Assembly (NCBI GenBank): GCA_002706985.1
Contig: PAKP01000025.1
Span: 1 to 34,286, forward strand
Source of the DNA: Sneathiella sp.
GTDB lineage: Bacteria > Pseudomonadota > Alphaproteobacteria > Sneathiellales > Sneathiellaceae
Reading direction: 5' to 3'
Length of the DNA: 34,286 bases
The translations under genes were made by a program, and so were the position numbers. Within the stretch, counting starts at the first letter, position 1; the number at the start of each line of letters is the position of its first letter. Positions 1-12,565 of this stretch are shown one piece after another. Under the pieces are notes generated by a model. It saw only the letters and a program-made list of their open reading frames with translations. It ran no database searches and was not told the origin of the DNA.

Positions 1-1314
1 AAAGTCGATATTATCGGGCTGTCCGGTCTGATCACGCCGTCGCTGGAGGAAATGGCGACGGTCGCGGCGGAGATGCAGCGACAGGATTTCCACCTGCCTC
101 TGTTAATCGGCGGGGCGACAACCTCAAAAGTGCATACCGCCCTCAAGATCGCGCCGCAGTATGATGGCACTACCATCTATGTTACCGATGCCTCCCGCGC
201 GGTCGGGATCGCGACCAAACTGACCAGCAATGAAAATAACAAGCAGTTGGTGGACAGTATTAAAGTTGAATATGAACAGGTGCGCGAGAATTATCTGAAA
301 AAATCGCGGCCCGATCAGCAATCAACGCTTGAGGAAGCGCGGGCCAATGCGGTTGCCATCGATTGGGACGGCTATCAGCCGCCGGTCCCGCTGCATCCTG
401 GCCTCAATGAATTCAATGACATCGACCTCGCTGCTCTGGTCAACTATATAGACTGGTCGCCCTTCTTCCGCACTTGGGAGCTGGCCGGGCATTTCCCGAA
501 AATCCTGGACGATGAGGTCGTGGGCGCAACGGCGACGGAACTCTATAACGACGCGCGCGCCATGCTGGACAAGGTGATCGCGGAAAAATGGATGAGCGCC
601 CGGGCGGTTGTCGGGCTGTTTCCGGCGGCACGCGACGGCGATGACGTGATTGTCTATACGGACGAAAGCCGGACAGCGGAGAAACACCGTTTCCACTTCC
701 TGCGTCAGCAAATGAGCCGCAAAAACGGCCGGGCAAACCATTGCCTTGCGGATTTCATTGCTCCCGCGGATAGCGGCATTCCCGATTATATCGGCGGCTT
801 CGCGGTGACAGCTGGGCTCGGTATTGAGAAAAAGCTCGAAGAATTTAAGAGAACCCATGATGATTACAGCAGTATTATGCTGAAAGCGCTTGCCGATCGG
901 CTGGCGGAGGCGCTTGCCGAATATATGCATGAGAAGACGCGGAAAGAGCTCTGGGGTTATGCGAAGGATGAGAAACTCGCAAATGAGGAACTGATCAAGG
1001 AAAGCTATCGCGGTATCCGTCCGGCCCCCGGTTATCCGGCCTGTCCGGAACATTCGGAAAAGCGCGGCCTGTTTGATCTCCTGAACGCGGAGCAGCGGGC
1101 CGGCATTGAACTGACGGAAAGTTTTGCGATGCTGCCCGCCTCGTCTGTATCGGGCATTTACTTTTCCCATCCCGAGGCGCGTTATTTCGGGGTCGGCAAT
1201 ATCGGCCGTGATCAGGTGGAGGATTATGCAAAGCGCAAGGACATTTCGCCGGATGCGGCGGAAAGGCTGCTGGCCTCCAACCTCGCTTATGAACGGACGC
1301 GCCGCGCCAGTTGA
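1..1314 (+). CDS. metH: Methionine synthase, cobalamin-dependent (3' part)
   Basis: This is the C-terminal 437 residues of B12-dependent methionine synthase, which moves a methyl group from methyl-tetrahydrofolate to homocysteine in the cytosol. The reading frame is open from base 1, so the start lies outside the window. The visible part begins in the cobalamin-binding Rossmann domain (IIGLSGLITPS, then LLIGGATTS). The DxHxxG motif carrying the axial histidine should lie just upstream. The rest is the AdoMet-dependent reactivation domain, with its AdoMet-binding motif RPAPGYPACPEH at visible residues 340-351 and the conserved ASSVSGIYFSHPEA and RDQVEDYA segments. The homocysteine and pterin domains are not visible. 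The gene ends 67 bp before a YHS-domain gene on the same strand; no terminator hairpin was seen between them. The family assignment is secure. Confidence 0.97.
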   Translation, partial: KVDIIGLSGLITPSLEEMATVAAEMQRQDFHLPLLIGGATTSKVHTALKIAPQYDGTTIYVTDASRAVGIATKLTSNENNKQLVDSIKVEYEQVRENYLKKSRPDQQSTLEEARANAVAIDWDGYQPPVPLHPGLNEFNDIDLAALVNYIDWSPFFRTWELAGHFPKILDDEVVGATATELYNDARAMLDKVIAEKWMSARAVVGLFPAARDGDDVIVYTDESRTAEKHRFHFLRQQMSRKNGRANHCLADFIAPADSGIPDYIGGFAVTAGLGIEKKLEEFKRTHDDYSSIMLKALADRLAEALAEYMHEKTRKELWGYAKDEKLANEELIKESYRGIRPAPGYPACPEHSEKRGLFDLLNAEQRAGIELTESFAMLPASSVSGIYFSHPEARYFGVGNIGRDQVEDYAKRKDISPDAAERLLASNLAYERTRRAS

Positions 1315-1381
1315 CGCAAATTTGATTTTCAGGTGATGGCAGGCATGCGGATAATGGCGACGCTCTAACGGGAGGATCGCC

Positions 1382-1837
1382 ATGTTTAACCGCCTTTTGC
1401 TTGTCGGCTTTGCCGTCTTTTTTCTGGGAATTGCGAACGCATCGGCCTTTGACGAGGTCAACAAGTCCTTTCTCGGCGGGCTGGCCGTTGATGGCTATGA
1501 CAGCACCGCCTATTTCCGGATGAGCACCCCGGCGGAAGGGGCGGAGAACTACATCGTCGAGTATAAAGGCGCGACCTGGCGGTTTGCGGATGCGACAAGC
1601 CGGGACCTCTTTGCCGCCGCGCCGGAATCCTACGCCCCGCAATATGGCGGTTACTGCTCAAACCAGATGAGCCTTGGCAACCTTGCCGATATCGATCCCG
1701 GTGTCTGGCTGATTTATGAAGGCAAGCTCTATCTCTTTGGTCATGACGCCGGACGCACCCGCTGGGAGACGACCGGGATAGCTGAACGGATCCGGGATGC
1801 GGATGAAAACTGGCAGAAGTTTCTCGCTGGAAACTAA
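1382..1837 (+). CDS. Secreted YHS-domain protein
   Basis: A 151-residue protein with an N-terminal signal peptide: a hydrophobic core at residues 4-18 and a likely cleavage after Ala22 in NASA-FDEV. The mature part matches the YHS-domain pattern, with GLAVDGYDSTAYF near the start, then YKGATWRFA, GGYCSNQM and the YEGKLYLFG ending. YHS domains occur in small periplasmic proteins and some metal-handling proteins; the biochemical role of such stand-alone versions is not established. The start is supported by GGGAGGA about 6 bases upstream. The stop codon TAA abuts the stop codon of the convergent oxoprolinase gene with no bases between. It could share a transcript with metH, but nothing ties it functionally to methionine synthesis. 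Confidence 0.85.
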   Translation: MFNRLLLVGFAVFFLGIANASAFDEVNKSFLGGLAVDGYDSTAYFRMSTPAEGAENYIVEYKGATWRFADATSRDLFAAAPESYAPQYGGYCSNQMSLGNLADIDPGVWLIYEGKLYLFGHDAGRTRWETTGIAERIRDADENWQKFLAGN

Positions 1838-5458
<3,621 letters not shown>

Positions 5459-5622
5459 TCGCTGTCTCGGTTGATGGTGTTAAGCCGCAGAGGCACCTTC
5501 CTTTTCCATATCATCCGGCACGGCCAATCGTAAAGCCGTAACGGTATTTCTCCGGTCCTGTATTCACGAAATGCCCGCGCCGCGCGTTGTAAGGACGGAT
5601 AGAATTCAGGAAAGCGCCCGCC

Positions 5623-7203
5623 ATGACCACAGACGACACCCTCGAAAATTTTGTGCCTCTTTCCCGCTCGCCGATCTGGGAGTTGCAGCGGAGCTATTAT
5701 TCCCGCCTCGGCGTCAATGCCTGGCAGCCGAACATGGTTCCGAACTATGTCACCACAAACCCCTTCATCGCGCAAAGCTACGCCCGGGTGATCGAGGGAT
5801 TTCTTGAGGATTTTGCACCTGCCCGCAAGAGCGGCGATAAACGCGAGCCGCATTACATCATTGAAGTTGGCGCCGGATCGGGGCGGTTCGCCTATGGCTT
5901 TCTTAAGTTCTTCTTCTCGAAAGAACAAATGGCCATGCGCCGGAAGCGCGATGTCGTCTATGTGATGACCGATATCAGCGAGGCAACGATCAAATACTGG
6001 CGCCGACATCCGCAACTCAAGCCCTTCGTCAATATGGGGGTGCTCGACTTCGCCTATCTGGATGCCCTGAAGGATCATCCGGTCGATCTGCTGGTCTCGA
6101 AGAAAAGGATAGAGACGGGGAAACTTTCCAACCCGCTTGCCGTTATTGCCAACTATGTGTTCGACAGCATCCCCCATGATCTTTACGCCGCCGCTAACGG
6201 CAATCTGATGGCGCGGCATGTCTGCCACCGGATCGAGACGGACAGCACGGAAATCGAGGAGATTGTCCGTGATACGGACTTTGGGTATCACGAGGCGTCT
6301 TGCGGGACGGATATCTATGAGAATGAGGACTGGAACCGCATCCTCGAAAAATACCGGAAAATCAAAGATGGGATGAATTTTTCCTTCCCCGTGGGTGCAA
6401 TGGCGGCGCTGGATCGGCTTGCCACGCTCACTAAAGGGCCGATGTTCTGCCTTGCTGGAGATTTCGGGGCGACGGACCTTTCGGTGCTTCAGGATATGCC
6501 GCCGCGCAAAATCGCCCGCAACGGGACCTATTCGCTGCATGTCAATTTCCATGCAATCTCTGAATATGTCACGCGCCGGAAGGGGCGGTTCTTCACCCCC
6601 GGCCATGCGAAATCCTCGCTGGAGATGGCAGGTATCCTGATGAACCCGCGGCGGCGGCAGATCCGGCATCTTGCCCATCGGTTCAACCGACATATCCGCG
6701 AGACGGGGCCGGATGAGTTCTTCATGCTGAAAAAAATCGCGGAGGAGAATTTCGAGTCCCATAGTCTGCCGAGGATTCTGGCGCTTCTCCGGCTAAGCCA
6801 TGGCGATATCAAGATATTCCGCGGCTGCAGCGCCGCCTTGCTGAAGGCGCTGCCGGGCGCGAACAGCTTTGAGAGAGAGTCCGTAATCGCGGAATTGATA
6901 AAGGTTGATGATATTTTCTTCCGCTGTGACCGGACGGCGGACCCGGCCACCCTGATTCTGCAGATTCTGCTCGGCTTGGATGCGAAGAAGGAGGCGCGCC
7001 ATGTGCTCACGCGAAACCGGGTCTTCCTGGAGCAGACGACGGATGGCACTCTCGCGGTCGCCGATACCCTGCACCGGCTTGGCCGCGCAGAGGACGCGGT
7101 ACCGGTGCTGGAAAAGCTGCTGGTGCGGGAGCCCGGACATCCAGAGGCAAAAGCCTTGATGGCCCGCCTGTCGGAGGGGAGGATGTGTGAAAAATCCGCC
7201 TAA
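5623..7203 (+). CDS. SAM-dependent methyltransferase-like protein with TPR-like tail
   Basis: A 526-residue protein whose N-terminal part resembles SAM-dependent methyltransferases of the MidA/NDUFAF7 type. It has a glycine-rich motif I (EVGAGSGRF at residues 81-89), an acidic residue ending the next strand (VMTDIS) and a later IANYVFDSIPHD segment like the family's NE/DALP region. MidA proteins are protein arginine methyltransferases involved in complex I assembly, but the similarity here is partial and the target is unknown. The last roughly 150 residues look like helical repeats of TPR type (LHRLGRAEDAVPVLEKLLVREPGHPEAKALMARL). MidA proteins normally lack such an extension. The ATG follows CAGGAAAG with 8 bases of spacing. 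No cysteine-rich or membrane segment was seen. Methyltransferase fold: fairly sure; specific function: not assigned. Confidence 0.65.
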   Translation: MTTDDTLENFVPLSRSPIWELQRSYYSRLGVNAWQPNMVPNYVTTNPFIAQSYARVIEGFLEDFAPARKSGDKREPHYIIEVGAGSGRFAYGFLKFFFSKEQMAMRRKRDVVYVMTDISEATIKYWRRHPQLKPFVNMGVLDFAYLDALKDHPVDLLVSKKRIETGKLSNPLAVIANYVFDSIPHDLYAAANGNLMARHVCHRIETDSTEIEEIVRDTDFGYHEASCGTDIYENEDWNRILEKYRKIKDGMNFSFPVGAMAALDRLATLTKGPMFCLAGDFGATDLSVLQDMPPRKIARNGTYSLHVNFHAISEYVTRRKGRFFTPGHAKSSLEMAGILMNPRRRQIRHLAHRFNRHIRETGPDEFFMLKKIAEENFESHSLPRILALLRLSHGDIKIFRGCSAALLKALPGANSFERESVIAELIKVDDIFFRCDRTADPATLILQILLGLDAKKEARHVLTRNRVFLEQTTDGTLAVADTLHRLGRAEDAVPVLEKLLVREPGHPEAKALMARLSEGRMCEKSA

Positions 7204-7234
7204 GTTGCTGATTTATAAAAAGGGGTAAGAAAAT

Positions 7235-7262
7235 TTAAACTCAATGCCGTTAATGCTATGTT
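7235..7262 (+). promoter_or_regulatory. Weak promoter candidate before rfbA
   Basis: The AT-rich gap before rfbA contains TTAAAC and TATGTT hexamers separated by 16 bases, about 45 bases upstream of the ATG. Both boxes match the sigma-70 consensus only partly, so this is a suggestion from composition and spacing alone. Confidence 0.25.
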
Positions 7263-7306
7263 ATGCATAATTTTCGCAATCTGAAACGGTATTGAGACAG
7301 GATCAC

Positions 7307-8176
7307 ATGGCACATAAAGGTATTATTCTCGCGGGCGGAACAGGCAGCCGGCTTCACCCGCTCACACTTGCCGTCAGCAAGCAGCTGATGCCGATCTATG
7401 ACAAGCCGATGATCTATTATCCGTTGACGACCCTGATGCTGGCGGAAATCCGCGATATCCTGATCATTACAACCCCGCAGGAGCAGGCTGTTTTCCGTCA
7501 TCTCCTGAAGGACGGGTCGCAATGGGGCCTCAATATTTCCTATAAGGCGCAGCCATCGCCGGATGGTCTCGCGCAGGCCTTTATCATCGGCGCGGATCAT
7601 ATCGGCGACGATCACTCGGCGCTCATTCTCGGCGATAATATCTTCTATGCCAGCCGGTTCAGCGAACTACTCAAGAGCGCCAAGGCACGCCAGCAAGGCG
7701 CGACCATCTTCGGTTACCATGTTTCGGATCCAACGGCCTATGGCGTCGCCGAATTTGACGAGACGGGCAAAGTCATTGGGGTTGAGGAAAAGCCGACACA
7801 GCCGAAATCCAATTTCGCCATTACCGGGCTTTATTTCTATGACAATCAGGTGGTGGACTTCGCGAAGCATTTGAAACCGAGCGCGCGCGGGGAGCTGGAA
7901 ATCACCGACCTTAACCGCCTCTATCTTGATCAGGGGGAGCTTGGCATGGAATTCCTTGGCCGGGGTAGTGCCTGGCTCGATACGGGAACCCATGACAACC
8001 TGTTGGAGGCGTCCCATTTCGTGCAGACGATCGAGAAACGACAGGGTCTAAAAATCGCCTGCCCCGAGGAAATCGCCTATCAGAAGAAATTCATCACGGC
8101 GGACGAACTTGCGGCCCTCGCCGAACCGCTCCGCAAGAGCGGCTATGGCGAGTATCTGCTCGATCTGATCAAATAA
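7307..8176 (+). CDS. rfbA: Glucose-1-phosphate thymidylyltransferase
   Basis: A 289-residue nucleotidyltransferase that makes dTDP-glucose from glucose-1-phosphate and dTTP, the first step to dTDP-L-rhamnose and related surface sugars. It is colinear with RmlA/Rfb[17 protein letters not shown] with the nucleotide loop at residues 5-20, [24 protein letters not shown], the GVAEFD and VEEKP segments and [12 protein letters not shown] near the C-terminus. The length is normal for the family. The ATG at 7307 is preferred to an in-frame TTG at 7292 because a GAGACAGG ribosome site sits 5 bases before it and the protein then starts like its relatives. The partner genes rfbB, rfbC and rfbD are not in the window, so it is a lone copy here. 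Its stop lies 3 bp from the stop of the convergent cysNC. Confidence 0.95.
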   Translation: MAHKGIILAGGTGSRLHPLTLAVSKQLMPIYDKPMIYYPLTTLMLAEIRDILIITTPQEQAVFRHLLKDGSQWGLNISYKAQPSPDGLAQAFIIGADHIGDDHSALILGDNIFYASRFSELLKSAKARQQGATIFGYHVSDPTAYGVAEFDETGKVIGVEEKPTQPKSNFAITGLYFYDNQVVDFAKHLKPSARGELEITDLNRLYLDQGELGMEFLGRGSAWLDTGTHDNLLEASHFVQTIEKRQGLKIACPEEIAYQKKFITADELAALAEPLRKSGYGEYLLDLIK

Positions 8177-8179
8177 TTC

Positions 8180-10078
8180 CTAGATAAAGCCGCGCATCTC
8201 CAGCGTGGCGATAATCTGGTCGGCGGCGTCTTCCGGGCTGGTTTTGCCGCCGTCGATGATAATCTCCGCATTCTCCGGCCGTTCATAGTCGGAGGAAATG
8301 CCGGTGAAGTTTTTGATCTCGCCGGCGCGCGCCTTCTTGTACAGACCCTTGATATCCCGCTCCTCGCATATTTCAAGTGGGGTATCGACGAAGACTTCCA
8401 GGAATTCACCCTCTTCCAGCAGACCGCGGGCCATCTGCCGCTCACTCCGGAAGGGGGAGATGAAGGAGACCAGCGTGATCAGCCCCGCATCGACCATCAG
8501 CTTGGCCGTTTCGCCGACGCGGCGGATATTCTCCACCCGGTCCGCATCGGTAAAGCCGAGGTCCTTGTTGAGTCCGTGACGGACGTTATCGCCATCCAGC
8601 AGATAGGTATGCTTGTTCATGGCGTGGAGTTTCTTCTCGACCAGGTTGGCGATGGTTGACTTACCGGAACCGGAGAGGCCGGTAAACCAGAGGACAGAGG
8701 CTTTCTGTCCCTTTTGTTCGGCGCGTGCCTCTTTGTGGATATCCACCGACTGCCAGTGAATATTGTCGGCGCGGCGGAGCGCGAAATCGATCATGCCCGC
8801 GGCGACCGTCGCATTGGTGAAGCGGTCAATCAGGATGAAGGAACCCGTCTCTGGGATGTCGGCGTAGGGATCGAAGGAAATCGCCTTGTCGAGAGACAGA
8901 TTGCAGACGCCGATTTCATTGAGCTCCAGCGTCTTGGTCGCGACATGCTCCATCGTATTGACATTGACCTTGTATTTCAGGCTGCTGATCCGGGCGGCGG
9001 TGGTCCCGGTGCCGAGCTTCAGGAGGTAAGTCCGGCTCGGTAGCATCGGCTCGGCCTTCATCCAGACGATTTTCGCTTCGAACTGATCAGCGGTCGCAGG
9101 ACGGGCCTTCGTGGCGCAGAGAATGTCGCCGCGGCTGATATCGATTTCATCCTCAAGGGTAAGGGTGACGGCCTGCCCCTTGGATGCCTCTTTAAGATCG
9201 CCATCGAAAGTGACGATGCGCGCGACCTTGCTGCTCTGGCCCGACGCCGGCTCGACAATTGGATCGCCGACACGAATGCTGCCGCTTGCGACAGTGCCGG
9301 AAAAGCCCCGGAAATCGAGATTCGGGCGGTTGACCCATTGCACGGGAAAGCGAAACGGACGGTTGTCGTCACTCGCACTGACATGGACGGTCTCCAGATG
9401 TTCCAGCACGCTCGGTCCGTCATACCAGGGCATGGCGTCGCTGGCGCAGATCATATTGTCGCCCTTGAGGGCCGAAACCGGGATCGGGGTGATTTCCTCG
9501 AAATCGAGCTGCTCCGCGAATTTCATATAATCGCCGAGGATTTTGTTGAAGACCGCTTCGTCATAGTCCACCAAATCCATCTTGTTGACGGCGAGCACGA
9601 CCTTCTTGATGCCGAGCAGGGAGACGAGATAGCTGTGCCGCATGGTCTGGATCAGCACGCCTTTTCGCGCGTCGATCAGGATGACCGCGAGGTCGGCGGT
9701 GGAGGCGCCGGTCACCATATTGCGGGTATATTGCTCATGCCCCGGGGTGTCGGCGACGATGAACTTGCGCTTGTCGGTCGCGAAGAAACGATAGGCCACA
9801 TCGATGGTGATGCCCTGTTCACGCTCGGCCTGCAGGCCATCGAGGAGAAGGGCGTAGTCGATACCGCCATTCTGGGTGCCGACGCGCTTGCTTTCGGCGG
9901 TCAGTGCGGCGAGTTGATCCTCGAACAACAGCTTTGAATCCCACAGCAAACGACCGATAAAGGTGCTCTTGCCGTCATCCACGCTGCCGCAGGTGATGAA
10001 GCGGAGAAGGTTCTTCTGTTCCTGCGTCTTGAGATAGGCGTCGATTTCTGCAGTGGCGGCTTTGGACAGGTCGTTCAT
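8180..10078 (-). CDS. cysNC: Sulfate adenylyltransferase large subunit / APS kinase fusion
   Basis: A 632-residue bifunctional protein. The N-terminal part is the CysN GTPase subunit of ATP sulfurylase, with the P-loop GSVDDGKS at residues 31-38, DTPGHEQY for G3 and NKMD for G4, followed by EF-Tu-like beta-barrel domains. The C-terminal part, from about residue 440, is APS kinase (CysC) with its own Walker A GLSGSGKS near residue 465, plus [10 protein letters not shown] and FISPFRSER. Together with CysD it activates sulfate to APS and then PAPS. Its ATG overlaps the cysD stop codon by one base (TGATG), so the two are translationally coupled. NodQ has the same fused architecture, but no nodulation context is visible. 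Confidence 0.96.
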   Translation of the reverse strand: MNDLSKAATAEIDAYLKTQEQKNLLRFITCGSVDDGKSTFIGRLLWDSKLLFEDQLAALTAESKRVGTQNGGIDYALLLDGLQAEREQGITIDVAYRFFATDKRKFIVADTPGHEQYTRNMVTGASTADLAVILIDARKGVLIQTMRHSYLVSLLGIKKVVLAVNKMDLVDYDEAVFNKILGDYMKFAEQLDFEEITPIPVSALKGDNMICASDAMPWYDGPSVLEHLETVHVSASDDNRPFRFPVQWVNRPNLDFRGFSGTVASGSIRVGDPIVEPASGQSSKVARIVTFDGDLKEASKGQAVTLTLEDEIDISRGDILCATKARPATADQFEAKIVWMKAEPMLPSRTYLLKLGTGTTAARISSLKYKVNVNTMEHVATKTLELNEIGVCNLSLDKAISFDPYADIPETGSFILIDRFTNATVAAGMIDFALRRADNIHWQSVDIHKEARAEQKGQKASVLWFTGLSGSGKSTIANLVEKKLHAMNKHTYLLDGDNVRHGLNKDLGFTDADRVENIRRVGETAKLMVDAGLITLVSFISPFRSERQMARGLLEEGEFLEVFVDTPLEICEERDIKGLYKKARAGEIKNFTGISSDYERPENAEIIIDGGKTSPEDAADQIIATLEMRGFI

Positions 10079-10986
10079 CAGAAATATCCTTCCTGCTTTT
10101 TCTTCTCCATCGATCCGGCCTGGTCCTTGTCGATGAGGCGGCCCTGCCGCTCGGACGTGCGGGCGACGAGCATTTCCTGAATAATCTCGGGCAGGGTGGA
10201 GGCGGTCGATTCAATCGCACCGGTGAGCGGGTAGCAGCCGAGGGTGCGGAAGCGGACCGACTTCATCATCGGCGTTTCGCCCGCGTTTAGCGGCATCCGC
10301 TCATCATCGACCATGATCAGCATCCCCTCCCGCTCGACCACCGGGCGCTTGGCGGCGAAATAGAGCGGAACGATGGGGATATCCTCCATATAGATATATT
10401 GCCAGATATCGAGTTCCGTCCAGTTGGAAAGGGGGAAGGCGCGGATGCTTTCGCCCTTGCGGACCCGCCCGTTATAGAGGTTCCAGAGTTCGGGCCGCTG
10501 GTTTTTCGGATCCCAGCGATGTGCCTCGTTACGGAAGGAGAAGACCCGCTCTTTCGCGCGGCTCGCTTCTTCGTCGCGACGCGCGCCACCAAAGGCGGCA
10601 TCGAATTTATAGTGATCGAGCGCCTGTTTCAGCGCCTCGGTCTTCATGATGTCGGTATGCAGCGCTGATCCATGGGTAAAGGGGCCGACGCCCTGCTTGA
10701 CGCCCTCGGCGTTGATATGCACCAGCAGTTCAAGGCCGTAATCCTTCACGATGGTATCGCGGAAATGGATCATGTCGCGGAACTTCCAGGTGGTATCCAC
10801 ATGCAGAAGCGGGAAGGGCACGGGAGACGGGTGGAAGGCTTTGCGCGCAAGATGCAGCAGCACCGCCGAATCCTTGCCGATGGAATAGAGCATGACCGGC
10901 CGTTCGAACTCCGCGACAACCTCCCGGAAGATATGGATGCTTTCCGCTTCCAACTGGCGCAGGTGGGTCATATGCGATGTGCTCAT
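10078..10986 (-). CDS. cysD: Sulfate adenylyltransferase subunit 2
   Basis: A 302-residue PP-loop ATP pyrophosphatase, the catalytic small subunit of ATP sulfurylase that forms APS from ATP and sulfate together with CysN. It shows the PP-loop [24 protein letters not shown], the [17 protein letters not shown] segment and the conserved C-terminal LGCYPLTGA and RTSERQGR motifs. The start at 10986 gives the usual family length. A longer open frame back to 11112 would add an unrelated hydrophobic stretch and was rejected; Met6 (10971) is a possible alternative. It is first in a two-gene cysD-cysNC operon. A good sigma-70-like promoter lies about 130 bp upstream. No reductase gene (cysH, cysI) is nearby. 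Confidence 0.95.
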   Translation of the reverse strand: MSTSHMTHLRQLEAESIHIFREVVAEFERPVMLYSIGKDSAVLLHLARKAFHPSPVPFPLLHVDTTWKFRDMIHFRDTIVKDYGLELLVHINAEGVKQGVGPFTHGSALHTDIMKTEALKQALDHYKFDAAFGGARRDEEASRAKERVFSFRNEAHRWDPKNQRPELWNLYNGRVRKGESIRAFPLSNWTELDIWQYIYMEDIPIVPLYFAAKRPVVEREGMLIMVDDERMPLNAGETPMMKSVRFRTLGCYPLTGAIESTASTLPEIIQEMLVARTSERQGRLIDKDQAGSMEKKKQEGYF

Positions 10987-11055
10987 GATGTCATGTCTCT
11001 GTTCAAATACCGGGGCGCCGACGGGCCTGTTGTGCACGGGCTTACATAATATCGA

Positions 11056-11080
11056 GGGTTGCGACAAGAAGAAACAACCC
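11056..11080 (-). repeat. Inverted repeat in the cysD leader
   Basis: The arms GGGTTG (11056-11061) and CAACCC (11075-11080) are exact complements separated by 13 bases, and lie in the predicted cysD leader. They could form a small hairpin in the mRNA or be a regulator site. There is no run of U after it, so it is not an ordinary terminator. Function unknown. Confidence 0.3.
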
Positions 11081-11115
11081 AAATATACGGCAAAAAAATG
11101 TGAAATATTCATTTT

Positions 11116-11143
11116 TGCATAAATTTACCGTGTAAAATGTCAA
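11116..11143 (-). promoter_or_regulatory. Predicted cysD promoter
   Basis: Read on the minus strand, a perfect TTGACA (complement of 11138-11143) is followed after 16 bases by TATGCA (complement of 11116-11121) in an AT-rich stretch. Transcription from here would give a leader of roughly 120 bases before cysD. Confidence 0.45.
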
Positions 11144-11297
11144 ATAGGCATCGGGGTGGAAGGTTGCAATGGGCCGGTTTGCGATTTCCGTAATGGCAGG
11201 CGAAAACCCAGACGGGAAAATTCATGATGAAAATCAATTGAATGCGCCGCATATGCGCATTATTGTCAAAACGCAAATCGATTGAGGAAAGGGCGGC

Positions 11298-11930
11298 ATG
11301 GCAATCGATCAGGATTTTACCTATACCGACGCGTTTCTCGCCTGTCCGGAATGTGACCTTGTGCATGCGGTGCCGTCGATCCGGGAAGGGGAGCAGGGGC
11401 GCTGTACCCGATGCGGGGCATTGCTCTATGTCCGTCATAAAAACAGCCTGGACCGGGCGCTGGCCTTTGCGCTGACCGGTCTCATGTTCTTCATCCTCGC
11501 CAATATGTTCCCGCTGCTCACCTTCGAGATGGAGGGCGTGTCCCAGTCGAACCGCCTGATAGACGGCGCCATCGCCTTTTGGAAGGCGGGCTATTGGGAA
11601 CTTGGCATTGTCGTCTTCGTCTCCAGCGTCGTTGCCCCGCTGATGGTGCTGCTGGTTCTGATCACGCTTTTGCTGCCGATGCGGCTGAACCGCGTGCCGC
11701 CGAGCCCGCAGCTCCAGATCCGCACACTCAACCATTTGCGGCCCTGGGCGATGTCGGAGATTTTCGTTCTCGGGATTATCGTTGCCTTCGTGAAGCTTCA
11801 GGATTTCGCAGATGTCAGCGTAGGCCTGTCGCTGTTCGCCTTTGTGTTGATGGTGGCGGCGACGGTCATGGCCTATCTGACGCTGGATGAGGATGCGCTG
11901 TGGTCGCGCCTGCGGGAGATCAAGGCATGA
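11298..11930 (+). CDS. PqiA-like inner membrane protein, first copy
   Basis: A 210-residue membrane protein of the paraquat-inducible protein A family. It begins with a zinc-ribbon-like pair of CxxC motifs (C16/C19 and C36/C39), then about four hydrophobic segments, including FALTGLMFFILANMFPLL and ELGIVVFVSSVVAPLMVLLV, with the family's AMSEIFVLGIIVAFVKL region. E. coli PqiA is one chain of about 417 residues made of two such halves; here the halves are separate tandem genes. PqiA/YebS proteins partner with MCE proteins that bridge the envelope and are thought to move lipids. A GAGGAAAGGG ribosome site lies 4 bases before the ATG. The stop overlaps the next start as ATGA. Confidence 0.88.
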   Translation: MAIDQDFTYTDAFLACPECDLVHAVPSIREGEQGRCTRCGALLYVRHKNSLDRALAFALTGLMFFILANMFPLLTFEMEGVSQSNRLIDGAIAFWKAGYWELGIVVFVSSVVAPLMVLLVLITLLLPMRLNRVPPSPQLQIRTLNHLRPWAMSEIFVLGIIVAFVKLQDFADVSVGLSLFAFVLMVAATVMAYLTLDEDALWSRLREIKA

Positions 11931-12565
11931 GCGCCGCGCCGGTGACGGCAAAATCACTGGATGCCATTTCCTGCCATGTCTGCGGGCTGCTGGTCTCGAA
12001 CCGCTATATTCGCGAACACAGCGATGAATGCCCGCGATGCGCCGCCGCTCTGCACAGCCGGAAAATCAACAGCATGACGCGCACCTGGGCACTTCTGATA
12101 GCGGCGGCGGTTCTTTATATCCCGGCCAATGTCTATCCGGTGCTGACCCTGGTGTCCTTCGGCCAGTCCACGACGAACACGATCATGGGCGGGGTCATCG
12201 AGCTTGTCGGATCGGGACAGCTCGTGATTGCGATTATCGTCTTTGTCGCCAGCGTCTTTGTGCCCATTTTCAAGATCGCCGCATTGCTTTTTCTGGTCAT
12301 TTCGGTGCAATTTGGTATGAAGGCGCGACGGCGGGAGCGGGCTTTGCTCTATCGCTTCACGGAATTTATCGGCCGCTGGTCCATGATCGACATCTTCATG
12401 ATCTCGATCCTGATCGCCCTGGTAAAGCTGCAGGCGCTGGCGACCGTTACGGCGGGCCCCGGTGCGATCGCCTTCGCGGCGGTGGTGATTATCACGATGT
12501 TTGCGGCCATGACCTTTGATCCGCGTTTGATTTGGGATGAAGAGGGGGAAAATGATGACGGATGA
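11927..12565 (+). CDS. PqiA-like inner membrane protein, second copy
   Basis: A 212-residue paralogue of the preceding protein with the same plan: an N-terminal zinc-ribbon-like part (CHVCG, then CPRCA) and about four membrane segments (LLIAAAVLYIPANVYPVL, LVIAIIVFVASVFVPIFKI, MIDIFMISILIALVKL and a C-terminal one). It represents the second half of a PqiA-type transporter subunit. The start at 11927 is chosen because its ATGA overlaps the previous stop, implying translational coupling; an in-frame GTG at 11900 lies inside the upstream gene. The end overlaps the start of the MCE gene by about 11 bases. It likely works in one complex with its paralogue and the MCE protein. Confidence 0.88.
   Translation: MSAAPVTAKSLDAISCHVCGLLVSNRYIREHSDECPRCAAALHSRKINSMTRTWALLIAAAVLYIPANVYPVLTLVSFGQSTTNTIMGGVIELVGSGQLVIAIIVFVASVFVPIFKIAALLFLVISVQFGMKARRRERALLYRFTEFIGRWSMIDIFMISILIALVKLQALATVTAGPGAIAFAAVVIITMFAAMTFDPRLIWDEEGENDDG

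Larger units (their letters stand above)
10987..11297. other. Divergent intergenic region cysD / pqiA-like operon
   Basis: A gap of 311 bases between divergent operons, clearly richer in A and T than the flanking genes. It holds the predicted cysD promoter and an inverted repeat on the cysD side. On the other side there is a second inverted repeat, AATGCG (11241-11246) and CGCATT (11256-11261), about 40 bases before the pqiA-like gene. Small open frames overlapping the region have no recognisable content. No small RNA or riboswitch was recognised. Confidence 0.5.

Noticed and set aside
322..1464. Open frame of 380 codons antisense to metH
   Set aside because: Shadow of a real GC-rich coding gene; the protein has no recognisable family and overlaps the clear MetH domain.
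10987..11112. Longer CysD with a 42-residue hydrophobic N-terminus
   Set aside because: CysD is a soluble enzyme of about 300 residues; the extension crosses the leader inverted repeat and the predicted transcript start region.
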